The notes: generated by a model not told the origin, from the sequence alone. A stretch of DNA of 64,000 nucleotides from Macrosoma leucophasiata (GCA_036365455.1 JAWQUS010000010.1:13772501-13836500); one strand, 5' to 3'. Positions 22,909 through 32,671 are shown, counted from the stretch's first letter. Numbers and translations: made by a program.

Positions 22909-22952
22909 GGAGACCAAACTCTTGAACTAAGTAGTTGAAGAGTTTGGTCTCC
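22909..22952. other. 20-bp stem, tetraloop hairpin
   Basis: GGAGACCAAACTCTTGAACT (22909-22928) pairs with AGTTGAAGAGTTTGGTCTCC (22933-22952) with one mismatch (G-G) and the loop AAGT. No other copy is in the window. Confidence 0.72.
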
Positions 22953-23773
22953 ACAATAACATTTCGCCATACATAAAATACACAATTACAGAATGCTTGA
23001 CAGAAGAAATATGTACTTGCGGTATTTTTCTTGTAGATTAGAATCTACTTTGCATTTAAATGGTGGCCAATCAACTGTGCGTATCATATAACGAAAATGC
23101 AAGAACAGTATTAATGTGATCAAAATGTCAAATGAACAAAGGACGTTAAACTTTCAACATAGTGTGAACGAATTCGCCCAACACTGTATTGTACCTACCA
23201 CACAAGGGTACGGGTCCGTATTTATGTGATGAATGTGTTAAATAACTCGTATAATACCTACCTATACCTAATACCTACGCACCTTTGGAAATAAAACGAG
23301 TACTGCATGTTACGGGAGAAGGGACCGTGCGAAGTACTAGGTGGGGGTAATGTTATCGATCGCAGCGCCCATGGTGAAAAGTAGCAATAATGTGGGACCT
23401 GTCATCTCAAAGTAATCTGTTTAGACTTGGATATGTAATTTTCATAATCACATTTAACCGCCGACAAAATGGTAAACAGCAGTTTTTGTGTTGAAAATTG
23501 CAAAAATATCAGTTATAAATAAGATTGAAGGTAGTAAAGGAAAAAAGAAAGAACGAAAATATATTTATTTCGAGTAAAATTTTACAACCGTTTTGAATAG
23601 TCCTTAGAAGTCAATAATAACTTAAAGTTAATAATTACTTGTTACATAAAGTAAAAGTAAAACATGTAATTAAGTAAATTAAAATAGGGATAAAATAAAC
23701 GTACTATTAGGTAAAAACATTTCAATACCTCCCTTCCAAAAACTAGATAAGAAGAGAAGTAAAAACTTATTCA

Positions 23774-23880
23774 TCAAAATCAAAATCTATGTTATTCACT
23801 TGGCGGAGTTCCAAGTACTCGAACAGTCACCGTTGAGAAGAACTCCGCTACCAAAGAAACTCAGTTGGAGCTCTTTTAAA
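23774..23880 (+). repeat. Repeat family D
   Basis: CACTTGGCGGAGTTCCAAGT, GAGAAGAACTCCGCTACC and CTCAGTTGGAGCTCTTTTAA match 33296-33390. The flanking 23500-23770 is AT-rich and may belong to the same element, but I cannot fix an end. Confidence 0.6.
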
Positions 23881-24009
23881 TTTTTAACTTATGTCTAATA
23901 CAGATAGTCATTAAAATCTAGTAATGTAAACGTATATAGCATATATATGTATAGTAAACGTATATGTATTTGTATAAGTAGAAATCAATAACTATCCACC
24001 ATAATGTAA

Positions 24010-24076
24010 TGTAGCACCGGCAGACCAGAACAGATCAGTCTCAACATCAGCGCCCGTTCATGAGTATGGCGCATGA
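24010..24076 (-). repeat. Repeat family I fragment
   Basis: CCGGCAGACCAGAACAGATC and CGCCCGTTCATGAGTATGGC match the inverse of 9837-9893 and the start of the 5913-6022 copy. Confidence 0.5.
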
Positions 24077-24789
24077 CTATCATATCGATTGATTCTCAAG
24101 AGCTACTTGGAAAATTGAACAATACAAGAAATGGATAACAAACACGCGATTACATTTCACACTCGTGCTGCTTTTTACTTAAATATTACGTCTATTACAA
24201 CCCAATCAAATTGATTCTGACTTCGAACTCAGATTGTTAATACCTAAAGCAGTTTTGAAAGGTATCAAAATACATGTTTGTCTTATGATGCCAGCTTAAA
24301 TTATTGATTGTTTCCTTCTTAATTCCTCTATATCAAGGACATGTCCAGCAGAAACCAACAATTTTCCTTTAAAGCTTGTTTGTGGTTGAAATTTTATAGT
24401 GCGTGATACTCACAAATCCGGATCCTAAAATAATAGTCATTTCGATTTCAAAACGACATTTAATTTATTACTAGCGATACAAGAACAATTCTATATGTTT
24501 ATAATTATTGCATGTAACCCATAAAATAGCTTTATTGTCTTGTTTTACTGTAAAACTACAACTAAAAATGAACTAATCAAACCCTGACTTATATTCAAGC
24601 GATAAAACACACTTTTTGAATAAATTTTACTCAACTCATTGAATGATCAAAAATTGTTTCACAACCCTTGCTCCACCCAAGTTAAGGTATCAGAGTGATT
24701 TTGAAAGAAAATTAATAGATAATTTTCGGTTATAATAATATTTTATCAAAATTTCGCGGTAATATGTCATTATGGTTAAACAAGCTACA

Positions 24790-25690
24790 GTCCCACAAAG
24801 TTGCAGACGCTAGGTGGCGCTGAACTCATGCACGGTCCCTATACTAGCCGTGCAAATGCTTCTCGGGTGCTTATCGAGGAGAGTAGAACTAGAATTGTGT
24901 CTGAAGTCGAGAACTTTCTGGAGCGAGTCTCTGATTGGGGAAGACTAAATCTAGTCCAGTTCAACCCCACAAAGACACAAGTCTGCGCGTTTACCGCTAA
25001 AAAATCTATTTATTGTAGCGCCACAGTTCCAGAGCACTCAACTCACCATTAGTAAACGTATCGGTATCCTGGGTGTTGACATATCGAATGAAGTGCAGTT
25101 TCAGGGTCACATCGAGGGTAAGACCAAGCTGGCATCCAAGAAGCTCGGGGTGCTAAACAAGGCGAGGCAGTATTTCACATCGGGGCAACTTCTACAGCTC
25201 TATAAAGCTCAAGTGAAGCCCCATTTGGAATACTGCTCTCATCCTTGGGCCGGAGCCCCTAAATATAATCTCGGTCCCCTTGACTCCATTTAAAAACGTG
25301 CCATTCGAATCGTCAACGACTCAGGCATCACAGATCGACTTGAAGATCCGAGTCTGCGCAGAGACATCGGTTGTCTGTACATCTTCTACCGCCTTTACAA
25401 TAGTGAATCTGGTGCCATCGTCTCCATTCTTTCATCGTACCATCCGCCGAAGGGAGAAGTTCCACCCGCACAAGTTGGACTCTTGGCAGTGCTCAACAGC
25501 CCGATTCGCGCGTTCATTCCTGCCCAGAACATATACAATACAATATGAGGTTCTTCAAAACAGGCGTCAAAAGAGTCCTTCAGGGCTGGCAGCGCGTTGT
25601 CAACTCCCCTGATGTTGCAAATGTTCATAGGCGACGGTAACCACTCGCCATCAGGTGGCCCGTCTGCTTGTCTGTCAATCCTTTGACATG
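24790..25690 (+). pseudogene. Decayed jockey-type LINE: RT C-terminal region and 3' UTR
   Basis: Frames broken by shifts and stops encode the end of an RT: LGRLNLVQFNPTKTQVCAF-like sequence (about 24935-24990), RIGILGVDISNEVQFQGHI (near 25055), then LASKKLGVLNKARQYFTSGQ (near 25130) and PHLEYCSHPWAGAP (near 25220). After a stop at about 25291 comes KRAIRIVND and DIGCLYIFYRLY (near 25370). The end ACTCGCCATCAGGTGGCCCG then TCTGCTTGTCTG (25643-25675) is a common jockey-like 3' end in Lepidoptera. The catalytic FADD region lies upstream and is absent, so this is a 5'-truncated dead copy. The 22128-22347 fragment belongs to the same family. Confidence 0.85.
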
Positions 25691-25997
25691 AAAAAAAGAT
25701 AGATATGTACATACATATTTTAATTTAATGACTAAAGATAAGACCCCTAGAAACGTCTTGGTAAGTGAATTATCATTTCTAAGATTGGTTGTGTCTACAT
25801 AATATTTGCATTGTATAGCCGATTGGTACTTAATTGTTATTTTTGTGTGATTTGATTAATACTATTCTGCAAGTATTATATGAATTTATTCACATGTGTT
25901 AAATTATGTACATTAAAGGTATTTTTTTGTAATAATACATCTACAGGAACATCTATAACATGCCCATGCATGCACATAATAAACGAAATATTAACTA

Positions 25998-26273
25998 TTT
26001 TATATTATTTCGCATTAACACATGCTTGTGAAATACATTTTATTTTAAAGTAAAATGGAAAGAAAAATTTGACTTCAGGCGAGACTCGAACTCGCGGCCT
26101 ACTGGGAATCTAGTCCAGCCGCTCTTCCAATTGAGCTACTTAAGGAACTAATAAGGGCTAATTAAGGACTTCAGTAGCTCAATTGGAAGAGCGCCTGGAC
26201 TAGATTCCCAGTAGGCCGCGAGTTCGAGTCTCGCCTGAAGTCAAATTTTTCTTTCCATTTTACTTTAAAATAA
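25998..26273. mobile_element. tRNA-like foldback element 1, with 13-bp target-site duplication
   Basis: GAAATATTAACTA flanks both sides exactly (25985-25997 and 26274-26286). Inside, two tRNA-like sequences face away from each other: an inverse copy at about 26072-26147 and a direct copy at 26168-26243. The outer arms match as AAAGTAAAATGGAAAGAAAA on the left and its inverse on the right. The left end has an extra 40 bp (TTCGCATTAACACATGCTTG) that the right end lacks. The spacer between the tRNA-like parts is only about 20 bp. Confidence 0.82.
26168..26243 (+). other. tRNA-like sequence in foldback element 1
   Basis: Acceptor halves ACTTCAG and CTGAAGT pair perfectly over 7 bp. The D stem GCTC/GAGC has a GG-containing loop, and the T stem GCGAG/CTCGC encloses TTCGAGT. 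The anticodon arm (CTGGA CTAGATT CCCAG) has a mismatch and a one-base offset, and no standard anticodon can be read with confidence. It looks like a promoter-bearing tRNA relic rather than a working tRNA gene. Confidence 0.6.
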
Positions 26274-26883
26274 GAAATATTAACTAATTTATTTCTAGCC
26301 ATTTGTCAACGAACACAAAAAAAAATGTCACGTTTATAGTTGACACCAATAATGAAAGAAAACTTGAGAAATATATCTTCGGTCAATTATAACATTGAGC
26401 CTAACAAAAAAAATATTGATAGATATGGACGATAGTCTTTAACTTTTAAAAATAAACTGGATTTTTCGTACTCTAGCTAAGTTGTGACGGGGTATGTATT
26501 CCACGGTCTTTAAAAAGCCTGTAGGTATTTAAGCCAAATCTCTGGACATCTATGAAGAATAAAGAAACAGTCATATTTATGGAATATCCAAAGCCGGTAA
26601 GTCCCATATACACATGAGTACCCTTAATTTTGTACAAATATTCGAAAAACGCCAGGCGAACACTTGCCTATCCCTGGGACACATTGTATTGAATATACTT
26701 ACCACTAACTTTTATTAGGTTTATCTGTCTTTACTTTAATTTGTCCATGAAATGTCTACTTAAATACTAAAAAGTTTAATTAAATTTCACAAACTCGTCT
26801 TGATAATTAAGTCAACTATTTCTCGTCTATGAGATGATGGATGATAAATTATAAGTACCCAATCGTATTCCAAAATAGACCTT

Positions 26884-27270
26884 CTACTGGTGGTAGAGTT
26901 CCAGAGCAGGAGCTCGCGGGCATAGACATCCGCATTGCCACCAAATGGTAGTGTATGTGTGTCCAGTTGCCGAAAAAATAATTGTGTTTTATTTAAGTTT
27001 CACTATGTGGACACACGCAAAAATATTGTCGTGTCCAGACGACGAAATAACAAGTCATAACAATTTCAAGTTTAACCAACTGGACATACGTGTGTCCGGT
27101 CGTCCGTGTCGAGTTGACGAATAACCCGTGTTAATAACTATAGTGTTTCGGTAAGACGGTAATGTATGGCCCCCTCTGGTTCTTGTGTAGATGTCTATTG
27201 GCTGCAGTCATCACTTAACATCAATGTAAGCTGAATTGTTGTTTGCCATCTTACTTACATAAAAAAAACT
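26884..27270 (+). repeat. SINE-like family C, split by a J element
   Basis: The head TACTGGTGGTAGAGTTCCAG to AAATGGTAGTG (26884-26952) and the tail ATAGTGTTTCGGTAAGACGG to TTTGCCATCTTACTTACATA (27140-27262) are the two halves of one family C element. Between them lies a J element (26957-27130). Confidence 0.72.
26957..27130 (+). mobile_element. J element copy 1 (GTGTCCAGTTG repeats)
   Basis: A roughly 174-bp unit running from GTGTGTCCAGTTGCCGAAAA to GTCGAGTTGACGAATAACCC. An inverted copy is at 27283-27454 and a third, direct, at 29765-29932. Each carries about five variants of one motif (GTGTCCAGTTGCCGAA, GTGTCCAGACGACGAA, inverse CCAACTGGACATACG, GTGTCCGGTCGTCCGT, GTGTCGAGTTGACGAA). It interrupts a family C repeat, so it is mobile or was recently mobile. 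No coding capacity is seen. Confidence 0.68.
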
Positions 27271-27282
27271 ACATTGATTAAG

Positions 27283-27454
27283 TGGGTTATTCGTCAACTC
27301 GACACGGACGACCGGACACACGTATGTCCAGTTGGTTAAACTTGAAATTGTAATGACTTGTTATTTTGTCGTCTGGACACGACAATATTTTTGCATGTGT
27401 CAACATAGTGAAACATAAAAAAAATACCATTTCGTTTTCGCCAACTGGACACAC
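27283..27454 (-). mobile_element. J element copy 2, inverted
   Basis: Begins GGGTTATTCGTCAACTCGAC and ends TTCGCCAACTGGACACAC, the inverse of copy 1. With copy 1 it forms a 500-bp inverted-repeat structure around the family C tail. Confidence 0.7.
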
Positions 27455-27484
27455 GTTCACATTTTCGAATTCATGTCAAAGTAC

Positions 27485-27700
27485 AGTCCCGCAGATTATT
27501 TTTCAAGACAAAGGACTTCATTTAGTTGCCAATATCCCAACTATCTGTCAACCGAACAATGGCGGTCAAACCATTCCAATGGGGCGGTAGTAAGTAAGTG
27601 CAATAATGCAAGATGGGCAGCAACGACCTGCGATGAAGCTACCGCCACCGCGATCGCCAATTTACATGCCAAGCGTGGCGATTGTGGCAGGGGGGAGGGT
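27485..27700 (+). repeat. Repeat family H
   Basis: ACCGAACAATGGCGGTCAAA, CCATTCCAATGGGGCGGTAG, ATGCAAGATGGGCAGCAACG, GAAGCTACCGCCACCGCGAT and CATGCCAAGCGTGGCGATTG match 12064-12290. The tail is missing. Confidence 0.68.
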
Positions 27701-27730
27701 ATGTACCCGTATATGTATATGAGGGTGATT

Positions 27731-28033
27731 TTTTACTGGTGGTAGAGCTCCAGTGACGGAGCTCGCGGGCGTAAGCACCACCGCATTACCTAATATACTT
27801 GCCGTTAAATGGTAGTGTTCAGCACTATCGTGTTTCGGTCAGGTGGTAATGTACGGCTCTGTAATTTCCGGCACAGAGGCATAACACCTAATGCCTCAGG
27901 AGTGGCAGCGCATTTGCATTTTGACCTCTGGTCATTGTGTGGGTGTCTATAGGCTGCAGTCATCACTTAACATCAATGTGAACTGCACGCTTGTTTGCCA
28001 CTTTCATTACATAAAAAAAAAAAAAAAAAAAAA
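27731..28033 (+). repeat. SINE-like family C, fullest copy with poly-A tail
   Basis: Runs from TTTACTGGTGGTAGAGCTCC to TTTGCCACTTTCATTACATA followed by an uninterrupted A run (28011-28033). Its head has a GGTGGTAGAGC word resembling an A box, and the family is short and non-coding, so a SINE-like origin is likely. Other copies are at 11384, 16678, 22348, 26884, 31820, 33703, 49240, 58888, 60235 and 61805. Confidence 0.8.
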
Positions 28034-28590
28034 GGATATGTACATAATGAGGGTATGTAATAATATGGCTAATACAGTTAAACTTGAACAGTTTCAGCAT
28101 GTAGATCGCATCGGTATTCTCGTTTTTGCCCATCAAAACATGTGAGAAATCGTTGCCCATTCAAAGACATTCTTCTGTGATGATTTAAAACATGCGTTAG
28201 AAAATGCTATCAACTTTTCACGATTCATGTCGATATTGGGCGTACAAAATATCATACAAATATTATTCCTACTATTTATGCTCTGCTTCCCAATAAAATA
28301 GTGGAAACTATTAAAACGTTATTTTGTTTAATTAAAAGCCAAATACCGCAGTGGCACCCAGAAACTAATACATGGTTATGATTTTAAAAAGTACCTTAAA
28401 CAGACTTTGCAACATGAATTTATTCTTGTTAAAATGATTGTTGTACCTACAAGTGCCAAGCTCAATTATTACTGAAATACTATGTAAAAGTGACAAGTTA
28501 TTGTTGTTACAGAGTTAAGATGAATGATTATTATTTGTAAAATTATACATTTTAGAATTGTGATACCATAATTATGCTCTATTGATCATT

Positions 28591-29138
28591 GTTTTATATT
28601 ATTTAGCATTAACACATGCTTGTGAAATATATTTTATTTTTAAAGAAAAATGGAAAGAAAAATTTGACTTCAGACGAGACTCGAACTCGCGACCTACTGG
28701 GAATCTAGTCCAGCCGCTCTTCCAGTTGAGCAACTGAAGCCCTGCCCGATTTGTCAAATCTTTCCTTCACATCTATTGCATTGCTTTATGGTAGCAGCAA
28801 CGCCATCTATTACCAACTATGCTAGTTAGGCATAGTTGGTACAGCATGTGTTAATGCGAAATAATATAAATCAATTATTAAGGGTAAAAGCGACTTCTTT
28901 ACGATATTCTATAAACTGAAAAGTCTATTATATCGGTTGCCTAACTAGCATAGTTGGTAATAGATGGCGCTGCTGCTACCATAAAGCAATGCAATAGATG
29001 TGAAGGAAAGATTTGACAAATCGGGCAGGGCTTCAGTAGCTCAACTGGAAGAGCGGCTGGACTAGATTCCCAGTAGGTCGCGAGTTCGAGTCTCGTCTGA
29101 AGTCAAATTTTTCTTTCCATTTTTCTTTAAAAATAAAA
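28591..29138. mobile_element. tRNA-like foldback element 2, with 13-bp target-site duplication
   Basis: TCTATTGATCATT is present exactly on both sides (28578-28590 and 29139-29151). The left arm (about 28650-28838) is the inverse of the right arm (about 28930-29130): tail, inverse tRNA-like sequence, then GACAAATCTTTCC..CTATTGCATTGCTTTATGG and the ACCAACTATGCTAGTTAGGC region. The centre holds a piece of tail (GCATGTGTTAATGCGAAATA) followed by TTATTAAGGGTAAAAGCGAC, as at the start of a second unit. The left end has the extra TTAGCATTAACACATGCTTG, and the right end stops at CTTTAAAAATAAAA. Confidence 0.85.
29035..29105 (+). other. tRNA-like sequence in foldback element 2
   Basis: Nearly identical to 26168-26243: CTTCAGTAGCTCAACTGG, AAGAGCGGCTGGACTAGATT and GCGAGTTCGAGTCTCGTCTG then AAGTCA. 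The inverse partner lies at about 28667-28740. It has an A box and a B box but an irregular anticodon arm. Confidence 0.6.
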
Positions 29139-29764
29139 TCTATTGATCATTTTTGTGATATTTTATTTCAATATTTCTCCGAGTACAATTCTTGTTCAAA
29201 CTTCATTGCAACTACATTTAGTAAACAAGCAAACAAGCTTTGCAAGTTTGTATAGAAAAGGAGTATATCTTTCGAGGGCAAAACTTCTTTGGCTTTGATA
29301 ATAAATACAGAAATTTAATTGCTACTTTAAATTATGTGTTGGTACTTACCTACTTCATTTTTTGTGATATTTGAAGTAATGATTTTAAATTATTATGTAT
29401 ATTTAGAGAATATTGGCTATTTTCACTCTTTTCCTATAGGTAGTCAAACCGTGTCTTTTTTTAATAAATCGTACGTTAATTTGACTGTTTGAGACATATT
29501 TGTTTTATTTTAAAATTTAAACCATTAGATTTTATCAGCAAAAATATGAGTCAGTTTATTTTCATAATGTAGTACTAGATTTTGCTCGCGACTTCGTCTA
29601 CTTGACTTTACTGTAAAGTTTCATCCAAATCCATCCAGTAGTTTATTTTTGAAAGAGTACAAACATCCATACTCACAAACTTTATCATTTAAAATATTAA
29701 GAAGGATGTAATAAACCAGAAGATTATGCACATGACTGTACCTTTTTTGCAAAAAAAAAGTGAT

Positions 29765-29932
29765 AGTGTCCAGTTGGTGAAAACATAAAAGTGATTTTAT
29801 TTAGTTTCACCATGTAGACACACGCAAAAATATTGTCGTGTCTAGACGACGAAATAACAAGTCATTTCAATTTCAAGTTTAACCAACTGGACACACGTGT
29901 GTCCGGTCGTCCGTGTCGAGTTGACGAATAAC
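29765..29932 (+). mobile_element. J element copy 3
   Basis: TAGTGTCCAGTTGGTGAAAA to GTCGAGTTGACGAATAACCC, same order of internal motifs as at 26957-27130. Confidence 0.68.
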
Positions 29933-29939
29933 CCGATTA

Positions 29940-30305
29940 AGTAATATCGGTGTATTTATAAAAAGCTCAAATGCATTTTTGTAGCATTACGGTCTTAATT
30001 CACTGATCTGAATATTTCTGAACGCCCACTAAATAATCTGAATTATATGAACACCACACTTTATGGCACGATCATTTATTTTAGATGTTTCATATTTATT
30101 ATTAAAAAGGAAGGGAATGATACTTTTATTACCCTTGTATTGTGCCGTAAACGTTCAAAAACAATATCATCGGTGTATTTGCCGTTATGGCCGGTAAAAT
30201 AAAGTGCAAAGATACTCATAATTTTATCTGCCCATGCGTTTACTTTGCGACAATATTATTAGCCAAATTTTGTGATTTAGAGTAAAAGTAATTTCATGCC
30301 CTGAT
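29940..30305. other. Gene-free stretch
   Basis: AT-rich sequence with no recognised repeat or gene. Confidence 0.4.
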
Positions 30306-30309
30306 GAGA

Positions 30310-30435
30310 TACCATAGATGGGATGCATGCATTGAAACAGTTACGTTTTGTTCCATGTAAAATACGAGTCCATTGTCATCTTCGGGCAGATTACCAAACT
30401 CTGAGGGTGGCGCTGGCCACCTTCCAAAAAATATG
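30310..30435 (-). repeat. SINE family A body adjoining a tandem array
   Basis: TACGTTTTGTTCCATGTAAA, CATTGTCATCTTCGGGCAGA and TTACCAAACTCTGAGG match the body of family A. The promoter-head end runs straight into the 80-bp array. Confidence 0.7.
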
Positions 30436-30755
30436 AAAATTCCAATAGCACCCGGGTGTTAAACCCAGGACCTCAGCGTTGCCATAGTGGTCTGCTACCA
30501 CTGGACTACAGAGGCAAAATTCTAATAGCACCCGGGTGTTAAACCCAGGACCTCAGCGTTTCCATAGTGGTCCGCTACCACTAGACTACAGAAGCAAAAT
30601 TCTAATAGCACCCGGGTGTTAAACCCAGGACCTCATCGTTGCCGTAGTGGTCTGCTACCACTGGACTACAGAGGCAAAATTCTAATAGCACCCGGGTGTT
30701 AAACCCAGGACCTCAGCGTTGCCATAGTGGTCTGCTACCACTAGACTACAGAGGC
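30436..30755 (-). repeat. Four 80-bp tandem repeats made of a SINE A promoter head
   Basis: Units start at 30436, 30516, 30596 and 30676, exactly 80 bp apart, with a partial fifth at 30756. Each contains GGTGTTAAACCCAGGACC (B box, inverse) and TCTGCTACCACTGGACTACA (A box, inverse). They differ at only a few positions each. The SINE body occurs once, on the left, so only the head has been amplified. Confidence 0.9.
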
Positions 30756-31094
30756 AAAATTCTAATAGAAATAAAATCTATCAATTAGACAAGAAAAAAC
30801 TGTTTTACCAAAAAATTAAAGCTTTAATTGATGTAAGTTAATCATATTAAGTCGGCGCCAACAGTGGCGTAGCAAGGGAGGGGGCGGAGGCGACCCGCAC
30901 CAGGTGCCACCCATTTGGCGGTGACACCTTATTATTTTGTCTTCTCACTTACTTTTTCGACGGTAAACTTTTGGTGATAAAGTTTAATCTAGTTTAATTT
31001 TTTTTTTGCCAAATTAGTACCTACTTCAGTTTTTATTTACTTGCGGACCTTTATGGTTCACATGGCTATATAATAATATATATTATTTATTATA

Positions 31095-31695
31095 CAGGGT
31101 ATCCCAGAAATCAACAATAAACCGAAAACGAGTGGTAGGCCAAATCATGACAGTTATTAGAAAATGTAAAAAAAATGTTATGTATGTATTTTTCATAATA
31201 TAAGGATTTTAAAAAATATCGGAAAAACTGACAAGAAGGAAAACTGAAGTTGGGTGTAGTCATTATTTTGAATTTAACGTTGGGCCATTTTATTGAAAAC
31301 TGTGGCAGGTATGTTTTAATTATAAACTATAATTTACAGAAGGCATGACTACAATACAGATTTTTTTTTTACAAAAAAGTAATATTTGTAGTCTTAAAAC
31401 TTGAAAGATCATCACAGGATGTCATTTTCCGATATTTTTTAAATCATAATAACATTAAAAATACATGATTATGTTTTTACACCGTTTTTTAATAACTATC
31501 ATGACTAAGGGCGAGATTCACAGACCGCACTACGACTTTACTTTGAGCAAAGTATGCTTAGAAGTGTCAGAAATGTATGGGTTTTGACAGTTCGAAGCGT
31601 ACTTTGCTCGAAAGTAAAGTCGTAGTGCGGTCTGTGAATCTCACCCTTAGCCTATCACCCGTTTTCGGTTTATCATTGATTTCTGGGACACCCTG
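31095..31695. mobile_element. Tc1/mariner-type MITE with 50-bp terminal inverted repeats
   Basis: The left end CAGGGTATCCCAGAAATCAA, continuing CAATAAACCGAAAACGAGTG, is the near inverse of the right end CACCCGTTTTCGGTTTATCA, continuing TTGATTTCTGGGACACCCTG. Both ends are bordered by TA. CAGGGTGTCCC-type ends with a TA duplication fit Tc1/mariner elements. It holds no transposase frame, but it holds another MITE (31506-31649). Confidence 0.8.
31506..31649. mobile_element. Small foldback MITE nested inside the mariner-type MITE
   Basis: TAAGGGCGAGATTCACAGAC then CGCACTACGACTTTACTTT pairs with the inverse end AAAGTAAAGTCGTAGTGCGG then TCTGTGAATCTCACCCTTA. The stem is more than 50 bp with few mismatches and the spacer is about 35 bp. 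Confidence 0.8.
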
Positions 31696-31819
31696 TATAA
31701 ACATCAAATTGATAACCTCTTTTGTTTTTCGTCGGTCGAAAATGTATTATGTATTTATTATTCAAAATAAATAATTGCATGTTTTGACATAACATTATCA
31801 TTATTTTTCACTTTTTCAT

Positions 31820-32042
31820 TGTGGTAGGGCTCCAGTGATGGACCTTACGGCCGTAGACACCACCACAGTACCTAACCTACTTGCCGCTATATTATAGTCT
31901 TCAGCGCTATCGTGTTGGCACATAAGCATTACAAATTAGACCTCAGGAGCAGAAAAATGCCTTTGTTTATAGGCTACAATATTCACTAGCCATCAATTGG
32001 AACTATATGCTTCTTTCGCACTTCATGCCACATGCTACAATA
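31820..32042 (+). repeat. SINE-like family C, decayed copy
   Basis: GTGGTAGGGCTCCAGTGATG, CGGCCGTAGACACCACCAC, CAGCGCTATCGTGTT and TCACTAGCCATCAATTGGAA match 27731-28033. It ends about 440 bp upstream of the predicted gene promoter. Confidence 0.7.
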
Positions 32043-32478
32043 AAAATAAAATAAATAATTAAATAACGTCTACAAATTACACAAAATTTTGTCACATTTC
32101 GAAGACATTTCAAGAAAGCAAGGAACATTTCAGTCAACCAAATAACTTTCAACTCGTTCATTAACACAATTAAGTATTCAAGCTTCAACTCAGCTTCTCG
32201 GTAAATATCGTGTAACAAGAAATACTTGCAAAAAAATAAGGAATTTAAGTGCATTAATGGACATTAAAATTTAATCGATCAGTCATAAACAAATTTACTT
32301 GATGATGAATTTGAACGACCCATGCGAATACCGGCGCTCGTATGGGTTAATGTGACGTTATCACCTGACCACACATGCACACGAGCGCAGGCTCCGCCAA
32401 AATACACCCACACTAGGACGAGGACCTACACGTATATGCCAAATACATTGCGGTATTCGACGTTAACGTAAGAAGTAA

Positions 32479-32486
32479 TATAAGAG
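32479..32486 (+). promoter_or_regulatory. Probable TATA box of the cuticular protein gene
   Basis: TATAAGAG lies 193 bp upstream of the start codon at 32672. Transcription would begin around 32505-32515. No clear TCAGT initiator is seen there. The region between is more GC-rich than its surroundings, as expected of a 5' leader. This is inference from position and sequence only. Confidence 0.45.
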
Positions 32487-32543
32487 GCGCATCTTCGACT
32501 TTGCACAATTTAGTTTTAAAAGCCGGCCGCTGGAGAGCGGGAC

Positions 32544-32576
32544 ATGTTAGCGAATTTTAGCACGAACGGAGCTTAG
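32544..32576 (+). other. Ten-codon upstream open reading frame in the 5' leader
   Basis: An ATG at 32544 is followed by nine sense codons and TAG at 32574-32576, all inside the predicted 5' UTR. Its context (GACATGT) is moderate, while the main start has a strong GGGCCATGG context. It could damp translation if the transcript starts upstream of it. Confidence 0.4.
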
Positions 32577-32671
32577 CGGTTGTACGTGTAGAGGCTTTAG
32601 TGTTGTCCAGTACCAACATAGGTGCCTGATTCTGGTAGTGGACTGAGGCCGCAACGGCCTGCACCCGGGCC

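Noticed and set aside
26072..26243. Pair of functional tRNA genes in opposite directions
   Set aside because: The acceptor and T stems pair well, but the anticodon arm has a mismatch and offset with no readable standard anticodon. The units occur with the same tails and target-site duplications at several loci, as mobile elements.
30436..30755. Regularly spaced repeats resembling a CRISPR array
   Set aside because: The units are uniform 80-bp tandem copies with no unique spacers, they come from a SINE head, and the DNA is from an insect.
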